From positions 1 to 46,121 of the forward strand of contig JAMPHJ010000008.1 in the NCBI GenBank assembly GCA_023663465.1: DNA of 46,121 nucleotides, read 5' to 3'. The translations under genes and the position numbers were made by a program. The notes beneath the pieces were generated by a model that searched no databases, was not told the origin of the DNA, and was given only the letters and a program-made list of their open reading frames with translations. Below are positions 31,730-39,801 of this stretch, piece after piece. Origin of the DNA: Muribaculaceae bacterium. GTDB lineage: Bacteria > Bacillota > Clostridia > Lachnospirales > Lachnospiraceae. Position 1 is the first letter of the stretch, and the number at the start of each line of letters is the position of its first letter.

Positions 31730-33598
31730 TTACTCCTCATAATGATAAGTCGGCACAATCCTCCGAATCAACGGCCGGATATCCGAGCTCTCAATCATAC
31801 ACTCATCCTTCAACTGTTTCAACTGTGTAAAAAACTCCTGCTCATCCAGCTCTATCGGTTTTCCAATATGAATCATGCGGTTCGCCGTATTCTTCATTCC
31901 CTCTTCTTCCATCAACAGCTCTTCATACAATTTCTCGCCTGGACGCAGACCTGTAAATTCTATTTTAATGTCCTCGCCCACCCGGTAGCCGGATAGACGA
32001 ATCAGATTTTCCGCTAATGTTAAAATTTTAACAGGCTCCCCCATATCCAACACAAAGATTTCGCCGCCCTTGGCGTAAGCCCCCGCCTGTAATACCAAAG
32101 ACACCGCTTCCGGGATGGTCATAAAATAGCGGATAATCTCTGGATGGGTCACGGTCACGGGACCGCCCTGGGCAATCTGTTTACGGAAGAGCGGAATCAC
32201 GCTTCCGTTGCTGCCAAGCACGTTTCCAAAACGCACCGCCACAAACTCGGTGTCATAATGTTTATTAAACGTCTGGATAATCATCTCGCAGATTCGTTTG
32301 CTCGCTCCCATAATATTCGTGGGGTTGACCGCCTTATCCGTAGATATCATGACAAACCTTTTTACACCGCTCATGGCCGCCGCCTGCGCGGTCTTGAAAG
32401 TTCCGAACACATTGTTCTTAATCGCTTCCGTAGGACTCTCTTCCATCAACGGCACATGCTTATGCGCCGCCGCATGATATACGATATCCGGGCAGTACCG
32501 GGTAAAAATCCAGTTCATACGGTTCGTATTGCGCACGGACGCAATAAGTACCACCAGATTCAAATCAGGATATTTCGTCTTCAATTCCTGCTGCACGTCA
32601 TATACAGTATTTTCATAAATATCCAGAATAATCAGACGTTTCGGTCTATGCTGCGCAATCTGTCTGCAAAGCTCGCTTCCAATGGAACCGCCGCCGCCCG
32701 TTACCAGCACGGTTTTGCCCTGCACATAAGCAAGAATAGATTCCATGTCCACGCTAACTGGCTCTCTTCCCAGCAAATCTTCCACTTCCACATCCCGCAG
32801 TTTGCTGACGCTGACTTCACCGTTTACAAGCTGATATATTCCCGGCAGGGAACGCAGCTTGCAATTCGTATCCTTACAGATTTCCAGGATATTCCTAATC
32901 TCGCTCCTGGAAGCGGACGGCATCGCCACAATGATTTCGTCCACATCGTAAACGTCCGCGCACTCGACAATCTTATCCCTGCCGCCTGCGACTTTGATGC
33001 CCTGAATATAGCGTCCCCATTTTCCTTTATCATCATCGATGATACATTTGATAACCATCGTGGAAAAATTGCTGTTTACGATTTCTTTGATAATGGAGTT
33101 GCCCGCCTCACCGGCGCCGATGACCATAACGCCGATTTCGTTTTTCTTATTCTGCTGCTTATGTTTCAGTCCCCTGAAAAAACGATAGGAAAACCGGCTT
33201 ACAAAAATACAGCTAATCAGCAGGAACATATAGAGAAAATAATAGCTTTTGGGCACCGCCTGTTCCGTCACTTTAAAAAACTGAATCCCAATCCCGTTTA
33301 CGACAGTTGCCAGAACACAGGAAACAACAATATTCTGTAATTCCGTCTCTCCTGCAAACGCCCACAGGCTGCTGTATAAATGAAAAAAGTAAAATATCAG
33401 CAGCGTCACCAGGATATTGATGGGCAGATAGCGTTCAATCGGGCGGATAAAAAACGACGGCATCTCGCCCAGATCCAGCTCATAACGGATTAAAAGCGCG
33501 AAATAACTGGCGATAATCACACTGATGATATCATAGATAATCAGCGCGGTTCTTCGATATAATAATTTTACATTAAAGGGTTTTCGCTTCTGTTTCAT
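31730..33598 (-). CDS. Membrane-bound nucleoside-diphosphate-sugar 4,6-dehydratase (PglF/CapD/EpsC-like)
   Basis: 622 residues. Four N-terminal membrane helices (to ~residue 140), a CoA-binding-like Rossmann region (VMVIGAGEAG), then an SDR domain with VTGGGGSIGSE (~299-309) and MISTDKAVNPTNIMGASKR, where Met replaces the usual SDR tyrosine, as is normal in this family. Converts UDP-GlcNAc to UDP-4-keto-6-deoxy-HexNAc, the entry to bacillosamine/QuiNAc-type sugars. Start 33598 has AGAGG 7 nt upstream; ATG 33604 would abut that site. The gene overlaps the end of the ligase-like gene by 26 bp. Confidence 0.93.
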   Translation of the reverse strand: MKQKRKPFNVKLLYRRTALIIYDIISVIIASYFALLIRYELDLGEMPSFFIRPIERYLPINILVTLLIFYFFHLYSSLWAFAGETELQNIVVSCVLATVVNGIGIQFFKVTEQAVPKSYYFLYMFLLISCIFVSRFSYRFFRGLKHKQQNKKNEIGVMVIGAGEAGNSIIKEIVNSNFSTMVIKCIIDDDKGKWGRYIQGIKVAGGRDKIVECADVYDVDEIIVAMPSASRSEIRNILEICKDTNCKLRSLPGIYQLVNGEVSVSKLRDVEVEDLLGREPVSVDMESILAYVQGKTVLVTGGGGSIGSELCRQIAQHRPKRLIILDIYENTVYDVQQELKTKYPDLNLVVLIASVRNTNRMNWIFTRYCPDIVYHAAAHKHVPLMEESPTEAIKNNVFGTFKTAQAAAMSGVKRFVMISTDKAVNPTNIMGASKRICEMIIQTFNKHYDTEFVAVRFGNVLGSNGSVIPLFRKQIAQGGPVTVTHPEIIRYFMTIPEAVSLVLQAGAYAKGGEIFVLDMGEPVKILTLAENLIRLSGYRVGEDIKIEFTGLRPGEKLYEELLMEEEGMKNTANRMIHIGKPIELDEQEFFTQLKQLKDECMIESSDIRPLIRRIVPTYHYEE

Positions 33599-36179
33599 TT
33601 CCATACCTCTTGTCCGCTTCCGCGTCGATGAAAAGCGGCGCCAACGTTAATAGTAAGCAAAATGCAATCGGATGGCACGGATGAAAAATCCACTCCGTCA
33701 ATCCCGCTACCGCAAATGCCAGCAATAAGGCAAGCGGAAGGATACTGCATGACCTATCATCCTTATGCTTTCTGTAATAAGTAAGCGCGCGCACCAGCGT
33801 ACATATGCCAAACAGGACAAACACGATTCCTACGGGAATCCCATGATCATACGCCGTCTGTAAATAAATATTGTGGGCATGGACGACCAGCCTTCCATCC
33901 GGCAGTGTAATGCCCATTTCCTCATGCCCTGTCATATTCAAATTATTGAAATATAATGCAAAAATTTCCAATCTTCCGTTTGTATAAGCTTCCGCATCGC
34001 TTTCATGCTGCGCTTCTTCTTCGGATAATTCCGCTGACGCCACTAAGATTCCTTCGCCCGATGGCTCTACCGAAGCTGTCAGGATTTCCTTCCCCGATAA
34101 TGCCGACGACGCCACCAATATTTCTTCATCCGGCAACTCTACCGACGCTACCAGCATTTCTGCGCCGGCTTTTTTACCCTCATCCTGCGCATAATCAAAG
34201 GATTTAATACATTTTTCCTCTGGAATGCCCAGCACTTTCATCTCAAAGACCTGCAAAAACCGGCGGATGGTAATATAGTATTTGGAGTCCAAATCCCTTC
34301 CATGCACAATCTCGCTTGGAAGTTCCTCTATTTCCATTGTTTCCGGCTGCGCCACGACGGCTGGAACGATGCGCTGCGCCGTAAAAACCGCCGTAAAACA
34401 CAATATCACCGTCAAAAATAACATTCCCACAAACCGCCCGAATGCCCACATAGGACGGCGCATTCCAAAGCAGACAATCGGAATCACAAACACCGCCATC
34501 ACCGCCATGGCAAGATAGCCTGTCCGGGACAAGGTAAAAATAAGGTAGACGACGGCAACTCCAAAGACAGTCAGCTCTTTCCAGATATGGGAAAGCGCAG
34601 GTTCTTTCCGGTAAACGTCCAGCAATTTCGCCAGCGCCGCGCAGACCACCAATAACAGGTAGACCGCTGAGACCGTCACCGTATGGAAGATGAACGGATA
34701 ACGGGTGTAAATGAAAAACATATAGGGTCTATGCAGCAGACAATAGCCGACCATGACAAGGAAATGCAGCAAAATGCCGTTACAGATATTCCTAAGAAGC
34801 CCCGCCTTCTTATCCCATACTGCCATCCGTATATAATATAAGGTAAAAGCGCACACCAGATAAACCGGCCACCCTCTCGTATTCCGAAACAGAACAAGCA
34901 GTGCAAAAAAGACTGCCAGCACGCCCCCATACCACAGACAACTGTTTTTCCGATAGAGACGCAGCACGCCCCTGCGGATAAAAATCAAAATCGTATTGAG
35001 TATCACCACGCCGGACACAATCGCGGCGCACACGCCAAGCCATACTACCCGCACTTCTTCTTCTGTCCGTGCTGCAGTTACATGCTCTCTATAATAAATG
35101 ACGCCCCAAACTGCCGCAATCACAAGATAGAGCAGATTGGCGGGATGAAAAATCTCTTTTTTCCGATAGGTCACAATCACCGCCAGCCCAAACCAAATCA
35201 GCATTTCCCGGTACGCAATCATATGATGCAGCTCATAGAGACCGTTCATATAGTGCACGCCCGCCTGAATGGCACAGGCGAAAAAGACTGCCTGCAGATA
35301 GTCCTGCCACCGCTCACGCAGGATGGACAATCCCATATCGTGGCTTTTAAGACTCCGTTTATGCCTAAGCCCATAAAGCAGGATGCCCGCCGTCGCCAGA
35401 ATGCCGATTTCCATAAACAGATTATTTTCCACTTCCTTAGAAAATAATTGCAGCGGCCAGATTGCTGCCATACATAGAAGCGCGGCAATGATGATTAAAG
35501 GCGTTGCGACCTTTTTCCATACCATTTCTACCGTCAGCAGCCGGTTCCGCTGCGGATACTTTGCATAGTAACGCTTCGCAGCTATAGAAACCAGAAATCC
35601 GAACAGCACAAGCAGGACATCACACAGCAGTGTTTTGCCCTTTCGTAGTGGAATCCTGTAACGATACTCCGTGATGATATTGTGCTCCGTATCCTCTACG
35701 TCGCCGTAGAACAGTGTCCCGTTATAAATTGTCCCAGAAGATGCGGTATCTTCATACGCTACATAAAAGTCCGTGGAAATCCCCTGGATTAGATAATAAT
35801 ACTCTCTTCCAACTTCCGTGGGCTGATTGACCTGTATCGTACAAAAGCCCGGCATTTCTTCCATCTCATCCGTGGAAATGACCTGATCCATCAAAACCTG
35901 CAAAGAAGCGTCATATAAAACAAAGCGAAACTCTTCTCCTGCGGATTCATTTAACAGATACACACTCACCTTCTGCAAATAATCATACTGCGCAACAAAC
36001 ATCTGCATAACCGTATAATCGTCCGCAATCGCCTCAGACTGCATTGCCATCTGCCGGTTACTGCCGGACACTACAGTCTCCTTCACAAGCCGAAGCGGCC
36101 ACAAGGTAATGACGATACAGAAAATGAGAATCCAGACCGTTCCACAAATCGCCTGATATCTATTGATAATTTTATCCAT
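33573..36179 (-). CDS. O-antigen ligase/polymerase-like membrane protein with tandem-repeat loop
   Basis: 868 residues, long for the family. A hydrophobic first segment is followed by an outside domain (~45-175), then about a dozen helices, and near the C-terminus LVVHAHNIYLQTAYDHGIPVGI, the H-x-H-N signature of the Wzy/WaaL (PF04932) group. It should join lipid-linked glycans to each other or to an acceptor outside the cell. Residues 675-722 are four 12-residue tandem repeats of the ILVASxELSxEE type in the outer loop before that motif. A predicted promoter with a 120-nt leader precedes it, so it probably begins a transcription unit. AGGAAAG is 13 nt before ATG. Confidence 0.82.
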   Translation of the reverse strand: MDKIINRYQAICGTVWILIFCIVITLWPLRLVKETVVSGSNRQMAMQSEAIADDYTVMQMFVAQYDYLQKVSVYLLNESAGEEFRFVLYDASLQVLMDQVISTDEMEEMPGFCTIQVNQPTEVGREYYYLIQGISTDFYVAYEDTASSGTIYNGTLFYGDVEDTEHNIITEYRYRIPLRKGKTLLCDVLLVLFGFLVSIAAKRYYAKYPQRNRLLTVEMVWKKVATPLIIIAALLCMAAIWPLQLFSKEVENNLFMEIGILATAGILLYGLRHKRSLKSHDMGLSILRERWQDYLQAVFFACAIQAGVHYMNGLYELHHMIAYREMLIWFGLAVIVTYRKKEIFHPANLLYLVIAAVWGVIYYREHVTAARTEEEVRVVWLGVCAAIVSGVVILNTILIFIRRGVLRLYRKNSCLWYGGVLAVFFALLVLFRNTRGWPVYLVCAFTLYYIRMAVWDKKAGLLRNICNGILLHFLVMVGYCLLHRPYMFFIYTRYPFIFHTVTVSAVYLLLVVCAALAKLLDVYRKEPALSHIWKELTVFGVAVVYLIFTLSRTGYLAMAVMAVFVIPIVCFGMRRPMWAFGRFVGMLFLTVILCFTAVFTAQRIVPAVVAQPETMEIEELPSEIVHGRDLDSKYYITIRRFLQVFEMKVLGIPEEKCIKSFDYAQDEGKKAGAEMLVASVELPDEEILVASSALSGKEILTASVEPSGEGILVASAELSEEEAQHESDAEAYTNGRLEIFALYFNNLNMTGHEEMGITLPDGRLVVHAHNIYLQTAYDHGIPVGIVFVLFGICTLVRALTYYRKHKDDRSCSILPLALLLAFAVAGLTEWIFHPCHPIAFCLLLTLAPLFIDAEADKRYGNETEAKTL
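34014..34157 (-). repeat. In-frame 36-bp tandem repeat (4 units) in the ligase-like gene
   Basis: Four degenerate 36-bp units encode 12-residue repeats (M/I-L-V/T-A-S plus an acidic tail) at residues 675-722. Unit length is a multiple of three, so copy-number change would keep the frame and only lengthen or shorten the loop. Confidence 0.85.
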
Positions 36180-36231
36180 GTTACTATAGACACTTTCCTG
36201 CTACTATGCAATATAACCGTCTTTCTATCCA

Positions 36232-36281
36232 CGGAAATCAATTTTCTCAATACCTACATGCTGACTAAAAATTGATTTCCG
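36232..36281. repeat. 14-bp inverted repeat in the leader of the ligase-like gene
   Basis: CGGAAATCAATTTT (36232-36245) and its exact reverse complement (36268-36281) flank a 22-nt spacer. The element lies between the predicted promoter and the ATG, so it would form a hairpin in the mRNA leader. No U run follows on either strand, so it is not a standard terminator. A related arm occurs at 138-161. Confidence 0.8.
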
Positions 36282-36307
36282 CGCTTTCCATCAGCAAATA
36301 TCAACAT

Positions 36308-36336
36308 AGTATAGCATAATTGGCTTTATTTTACAA
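36308..36336 (-). promoter_or_regulatory. Predicted internal promoter upstream of the ligase-like gene
   Basis: Minus strand: TTGTAA (36331-36336), 17-bp spacer, TATACT (36308-36313) preceded by TG one base upstream (extended -10). It lies directly after the DUF6020 stop; the predicted leader is about 120 nt and carries the inverted repeat. The remaining bases of the 158-bp gap show no gene. Confidence 0.65.
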
Positions 36337-36337
36337 C

Positions 36338-38173
36338 TCACCCGTCATTTTGCCGGGAAAATTTCTCTTCTTCTAACATCACCGCCGCAAAGAGAGGCAG
36401 TCCAAACCAGAAAATCAGCACATACCGGGGCAGATAGGTGGGTCCTAGAATCACGGTCAGCCAGATAAGCAGCACCATGCAGCAGGGCGCCAGAATAGGA
36501 TACTTCTTCCGGTAAAGCAGATAACTACATACAAAGGCGAAACACCAGAACAGACAGCCCGGCGAATAGAGCATCGAGATAATCGGAATTTTTTCCTGCT
36601 CCAGCTCCAGCGACAGGCGTCTATACGCCTCATCCAGCCAGGGAATCTTACTATCCCGGACGCCGGGCAGCTCCACCTCATAGCCAAAATAGGAGCTGTC
36701 CTGATAGGTAAACGTAAAGACCGTATTGCCCGAATACACGTCTATCACCGTATCGGGATACCAGAACCCGTAAGAGTTCATCAGCCAGGCATTCACATAG
36801 GATAACGGCTTGCGCAGCCCGATTTTCAGCCACAGCCCCAGATATTTGGAGCGGTCTTTCCGGTACGCATCATTCTGAAAATGATATTTTACCGGGTCGG
36901 ACAGCTTGGGATTATAGAGGATCAGAGCCTCTTCCGGCAAAATTTCATGCAGCGTGGCAACATCTTCCGGGGTAAACGCTTCCGGGTTAAATTTATAAGT
37001 TCTTGCAAGCTGCTGAATCGGCACGGTCAGGATTTCCTGATTTTCCGCATTCTGCGCATGAAATACTGCCGCCAATCCGCCGCTTATCAGAAAATAGGAT
37101 ACGAAAGCCACCGCCAGCAGAACTGCCATTTTCTTAAAATGTTTCCTGTAAATATAAAGCAGAATCAGCGCCATCACAAGGAAAGCATAAATACCGTTTT
37201 TACGAAACAGCATCATAATTAGCGCGGTCAGGATAAAAAACGCCATCCGCCTTTTGCTCTGGAAAAACGCCTCTTCCGAAATCCCCATTTCCAGCATGGC
37301 TACCAATAATAGCAGCAGCGCCGCCGTAAAAATTGCATCCTTAGCAGAGCACAAGGTAAACATGACCACTACCGGGAAAAAGGCAAAATAAAGAAGCGCC
37401 AGAAGCCTTAGTCCCTTCGAGATCTTCTTTTTCCTAAGATATGCCAGCAGATAAGTAAAACACCCCGCCACCAACACCATCTGGATTAACATATAACAGG
37501 CGATGCCGAGATTATAAGAATCCGTCAGTTTGTGTACTGCGCAGATAATACCACCTAACATCAACACATGCACCAACGGATGATGGGTCGTAAACGTCCG
37601 GGAAGCCACCTGGATATACTCTTCCTGGGCATCATAAACGAAAAAGCCCGGATAAACGGCAAGCAGTACCGGGAGCCAGCAAAGCAACAGGAAAAAAAAT
37701 GTTAGGACGTTCTCATATTTTTTGGCTTTGACGGGCACTTCCGGGATTTTAATATGCTCGGCAAGCTTTTTTTCCCTCTCTTCCATTTTCCCCAGAACAT
37801 TGAAAAACTTACGAATTAAAATCGTAAAAAGACAGGTCAGCACCGGTAAGGATATCCAGAGTTTCCAGTCCCTAAAATCCACATTCCCCACACTGTCCAG
37901 TCTGACCCCAAACAACATCGCCACTGTAAATAGAAATGACAAAATGCCCGCTATTTTCCAGCCTCTTTTGTCTTTTAAATCAATCGTGTGCAGCGTCAGA
38001 TTCACCGCATAGTAACATAACAGCCATACCAGAACGGAAAAAATACTGTTGGTAAAACCCAGCGCATTCTCCTTCAGATTCAAAATCTGAGGAAAACAGA
38101 GGGTTCCCGCCGTGGCAATCAGAAAACTTATCACATTCAGTTTTATTTTGAATTGAAATCCATACTCATCCAT
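36338..38173 (-). CDS. DUF6020-like polytopic membrane protein, probable GT-C enzyme
   Basis: 611 residues, about twelve hydrophobic helices. YPGFFVYDAQEEYIQVASRTFTTHHPLVHVL (around residue 175-205) is the hallmark of DUF6020 proteins and puts Asp/Glu residues in an outer loop, as in GT-C catalysts; SAKDAIFTAALLLL and FRKNGIYAF follow. Probably transfers a sugar from a polyprenyl-phosphate donor to the exported polymer; the donor could be supplied by the ArnC/GtrB-like enzyme whose gene overlaps its start by 8 bp. Role inferred, family call from the motif. Confidence 0.82.
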   Translation of the reverse strand: MDEYGFQFKIKLNVISFLIATAGTLCFPQILNLKENALGFTNSIFSVLVWLLCYYAVNLTLHTIDLKDKRGWKIAGILSFLFTVAMLFGVRLDSVGNVDFRDWKLWISLPVLTCLFTILIRKFFNVLGKMEEREKKLAEHIKIPEVPVKAKKYENVLTFFFLLLCWLPVLLAVYPGFFVYDAQEEYIQVASRTFTTHHPLVHVLMLGGIICAVHKLTDSYNLGIACYMLIQMVLVAGCFTYLLAYLRKKKISKGLRLLALLYFAFFPVVVMFTLCSAKDAIFTAALLLLLVAMLEMGISEEAFFQSKRRMAFFILTALIMMLFRKNGIYAFLVMALILLYIYRKHFKKMAVLLAVAFVSYFLISGGLAAVFHAQNAENQEILTVPIQQLARTYKFNPEAFTPEDVATLHEILPEEALILYNPKLSDPVKYHFQNDAYRKDRSKYLGLWLKIGLRKPLSYVNAWLMNSYGFWYPDTVIDVYSGNTVFTFTYQDSSYFGYEVELPGVRDSKIPWLDEAYRRLSLELEQEKIPIISMLYSPGCLFWCFAFVCSYLLYRKKYPILAPCCMVLLIWLTVILGPTYLPRYVLIFWFGLPLFAAVMLEEEKFSRQNDG

Positions 38174-39095
38174 GAACGCACTCTTTCACCACATACTGCG
38201 GGGAATTATTCAGGGAAATGTAGATTCTGCCGATATATTCCCCGATAATCCCTAACATCAACATTTGCATACCGCCAAGGAAAACGATTGCGGACATCAG
38301 CGAACTAAAACCGATTACCACATTCGGATTCACCAGCTTCTTAATCACTGTATAAATCCCATATAAAAACCCTGAACACGCCACAAAACCGCCTATTGCA
38401 GTAGTAATTCTGAGCGGTTTGATGCTAAATGCCGTAAACCCGTTAAACCACAAGGCAAGCAGCTTCCCAACGGTATAACCGGAAGCGCCCTGTTCTCTTT
38501 CCCGATGATGGACGTCCACATTGACGATATTTTTCGTCGCACGCAGCACCAGCCCAATGACATAAGGATAAGGATTCGTATAGCGTATCATCTCATCAAT
38601 GATAAAACGTTTCGCGGCAAAATAACTGGACAGATATAATGCCTTCGGTTTTCCCAGCATAACCCTCGTCATCAGCTCGTTTACTTTACTGCCAAAATTC
38701 CGAAATGCGGAATGCTGCTTATGGGCATACCTGGCATAGACCACGTCAGCGCCTTTTTCCAGGGCGTCCAGTAGTTTCCCGACTTCCGCCGCCGGCGTCT
38801 GCCCATCATCGTCCAGACAGACGATAATATCCCCGTGTACATAATGGAATCCTGCCATCAACGCCGCATGCTGCCCGAAATTTTTGGCAAGATTGATTCC
38901 ATAGACCTCTTTTTTCCCTGCACATATTTTCCTGATAACTTCAAAAGTATCATCCGTGGAACCGTCGTTGACCAGAATTATCTCATACGCATATTCCGGC
39001 AGTCCTTTCATGGTCGTACTAACCTCTTCTACCACGCTTTCGATTGTCCGCGCCGAATGATAACAAGGTATCACAAAACTAATCGTCTGACTCAT
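38166..39095 (-). CDS. Polyprenyl-phosphate glycosyltransferase, GT2 (ArnC/GtrB/DPM1-like)
   Basis: 309 residues. GT-A domain with ISFVIPCYHSARTI, LVNDGSTDDTF and VCLDDDGQTP, then NFGQHAALMAGF and REREQGASGYTVGKLL, and two C-terminal membrane helices ending at IGEYIGRIYISLNNSPQYVV. This is the signature of enzymes that make undecaprenyl-phosphate sugars (ArnC, GtrB, YfdH). These donors are flipped and used outside by GT-C proteins, of which this locus has several. No GtrA-type small flippase is adjacent. Starts 3 bp after the GNAT stop. Confidence 0.9.
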   Translation of the reverse strand: MSQTISFVIPCYHSARTIESVVEEVSTTMKGLPEYAYEIILVNDGSTDDTFEVIRKICAGKKEVYGINLAKNFGQHAALMAGFHYVHGDIIVCLDDDGQTPAAEVGKLLDALEKGADVVYARYAHKQHSAFRNFGSKVNELMTRVMLGKPKALYLSSYFAAKRFIIDEMIRYTNPYPYVIGLVLRATKNIVNVDVHHREREQGASGYTVGKLLALWFNGFTAFSIKPLRITTAIGGFVACSGFLYGIYTVIKKLVNPNVVIGFSSLMSAIVFLGGMQMLMLGIIGEYIGRIYISLNNSPQYVVKECVHG

Positions 39096-39098
39096 TGA

Positions 39099-39644
39099 CT
39101 AACCCCCGTTCTTCTCATAGAATACCATGTTTCTGACCACGCCGTCCACTACAACCTCTTCCTGTTTCCCTTCTATCCGCGAAAAACCCGCTTTCTCATA
39201 ACTTCGTCTGGCGCTGGTATTATCCGCAAACACGCGCAAAAAAACAGATAAAAGTCCCATTTCCCCGAAAGCATACGAAAGGGCAAGCCGCGCTGCCCCG
39301 GTTCCGTAACCTTTTCCCACCGCATCATCTTCGCCGATAAAAATGCCGTATTCCGCACGCTTTTTATCCCAGTCAATATCCCTAAAATACACGCTGCCCA
39401 CGGCGCGATTTCCCGCTTTCTCACAAATCATAAACTGCACCGCGCGCCCGGTCTCGATCTGCGTGTGTATCCAGTGCAGATGCCCTTCCCTTGTAAAAGG
39501 CTCCTGATAAATGAAATTGTGCCGGACCCTGTCTTTATTCCGCCAGGCTATAATCTGATCTGTATCCATAAGCTCCATCGGACGCAGGTAGATTTCTTCT
39601 GCTTCTGAGCGCAGTGTTGTTTTCTTTTTCTTTCTATCTTCCAT
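39099..39644 (-). CDS. GNAT N-acetyltransferase (RimJ/PseH-like)
   Basis: 181 residues. IYLRPMELMDTDQIIAWRNKDRVR begins the GNAT fold, GKGYGTGAARLALSYAF is the acetyl-CoA pyrophosphate-binding loop and NTSARRSYEKAGF the C-terminal strand. In surface-sugar loci such enzymes (PseH, WecD-type) acetylate the 4-amino group of 4,6-dideoxy sugars; the WecE-type aminotransferase two genes upstream supports that. No good ribosome binding site precedes ATG 39644; the nearest AAAGGA is 16 nt away, and a 38-bp tandem repeat rich in AGGA lies just upstream. The first ~17 residues are unusually basic and may not belong to the native start. Confidence 0.85.
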   Translation of the reverse strand: MEDRKKKKTTLRSEAEEIYLRPMELMDTDQIIAWRNKDRVRHNFIYQEPFTREGHLHWIHTQIETGRAVQFMICEKAGNRAVGSVYFRDIDWDKKRAEYGIFIGEDDAVGKGYGTGAARLALSYAFGEMGLLSVFLRVFADNTSARRSYEKAGFSRIEGKQEEVVVDGVVRNMVFYEKNGG

Positions 39645-39671
39645 AGGTTCTGTTAACTTTTCCTTTTTCTC

Positions 39672-39785
39672 GCTAGCTTTTCTTCTTTCTGCTAACGGTT
39701 TCCTTTCCTGCTAGCTTTTCTTTTTTCTGCTAACGGTTCCTTTTCCTGCTAGCTTTTCTTCTTTCTGCTAATGGTTTCTTTTTCT
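39672..39785 (-). repeat. Intergenic 38-bp tandem repeat, three units, upstream of the GNAT gene
   Basis: Units 39672-39709, 39710-39747 and 39748-39785 are near identical (4-5 differences between units), each starting GCTAGC on the plus strand and containing GCTAAC or GCTAAT; a degenerate half unit continues towards the gene (39648-39671). The minus strand is almost pure purine with several AGGA sequences. It fills most of the 157-bp gap before the GNAT gene. Confidence 0.88.
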
Positions 39786-39801
39786 CATATCCTGTCTTCC
39801 A

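Noticed and set aside
32144..33340. 398-codon plus-strand open frame opposite the dehydratase gene
   Set aside because: It mirrors a well-conserved PglF-like gene, has no recognisable domain and no ribosome binding site; treated as a shadow frame.
39672..39785. CRISPR array
   Set aside because: The repeats are directly adjacent with no spacers and no cas genes; this is a plain tandem repeat.
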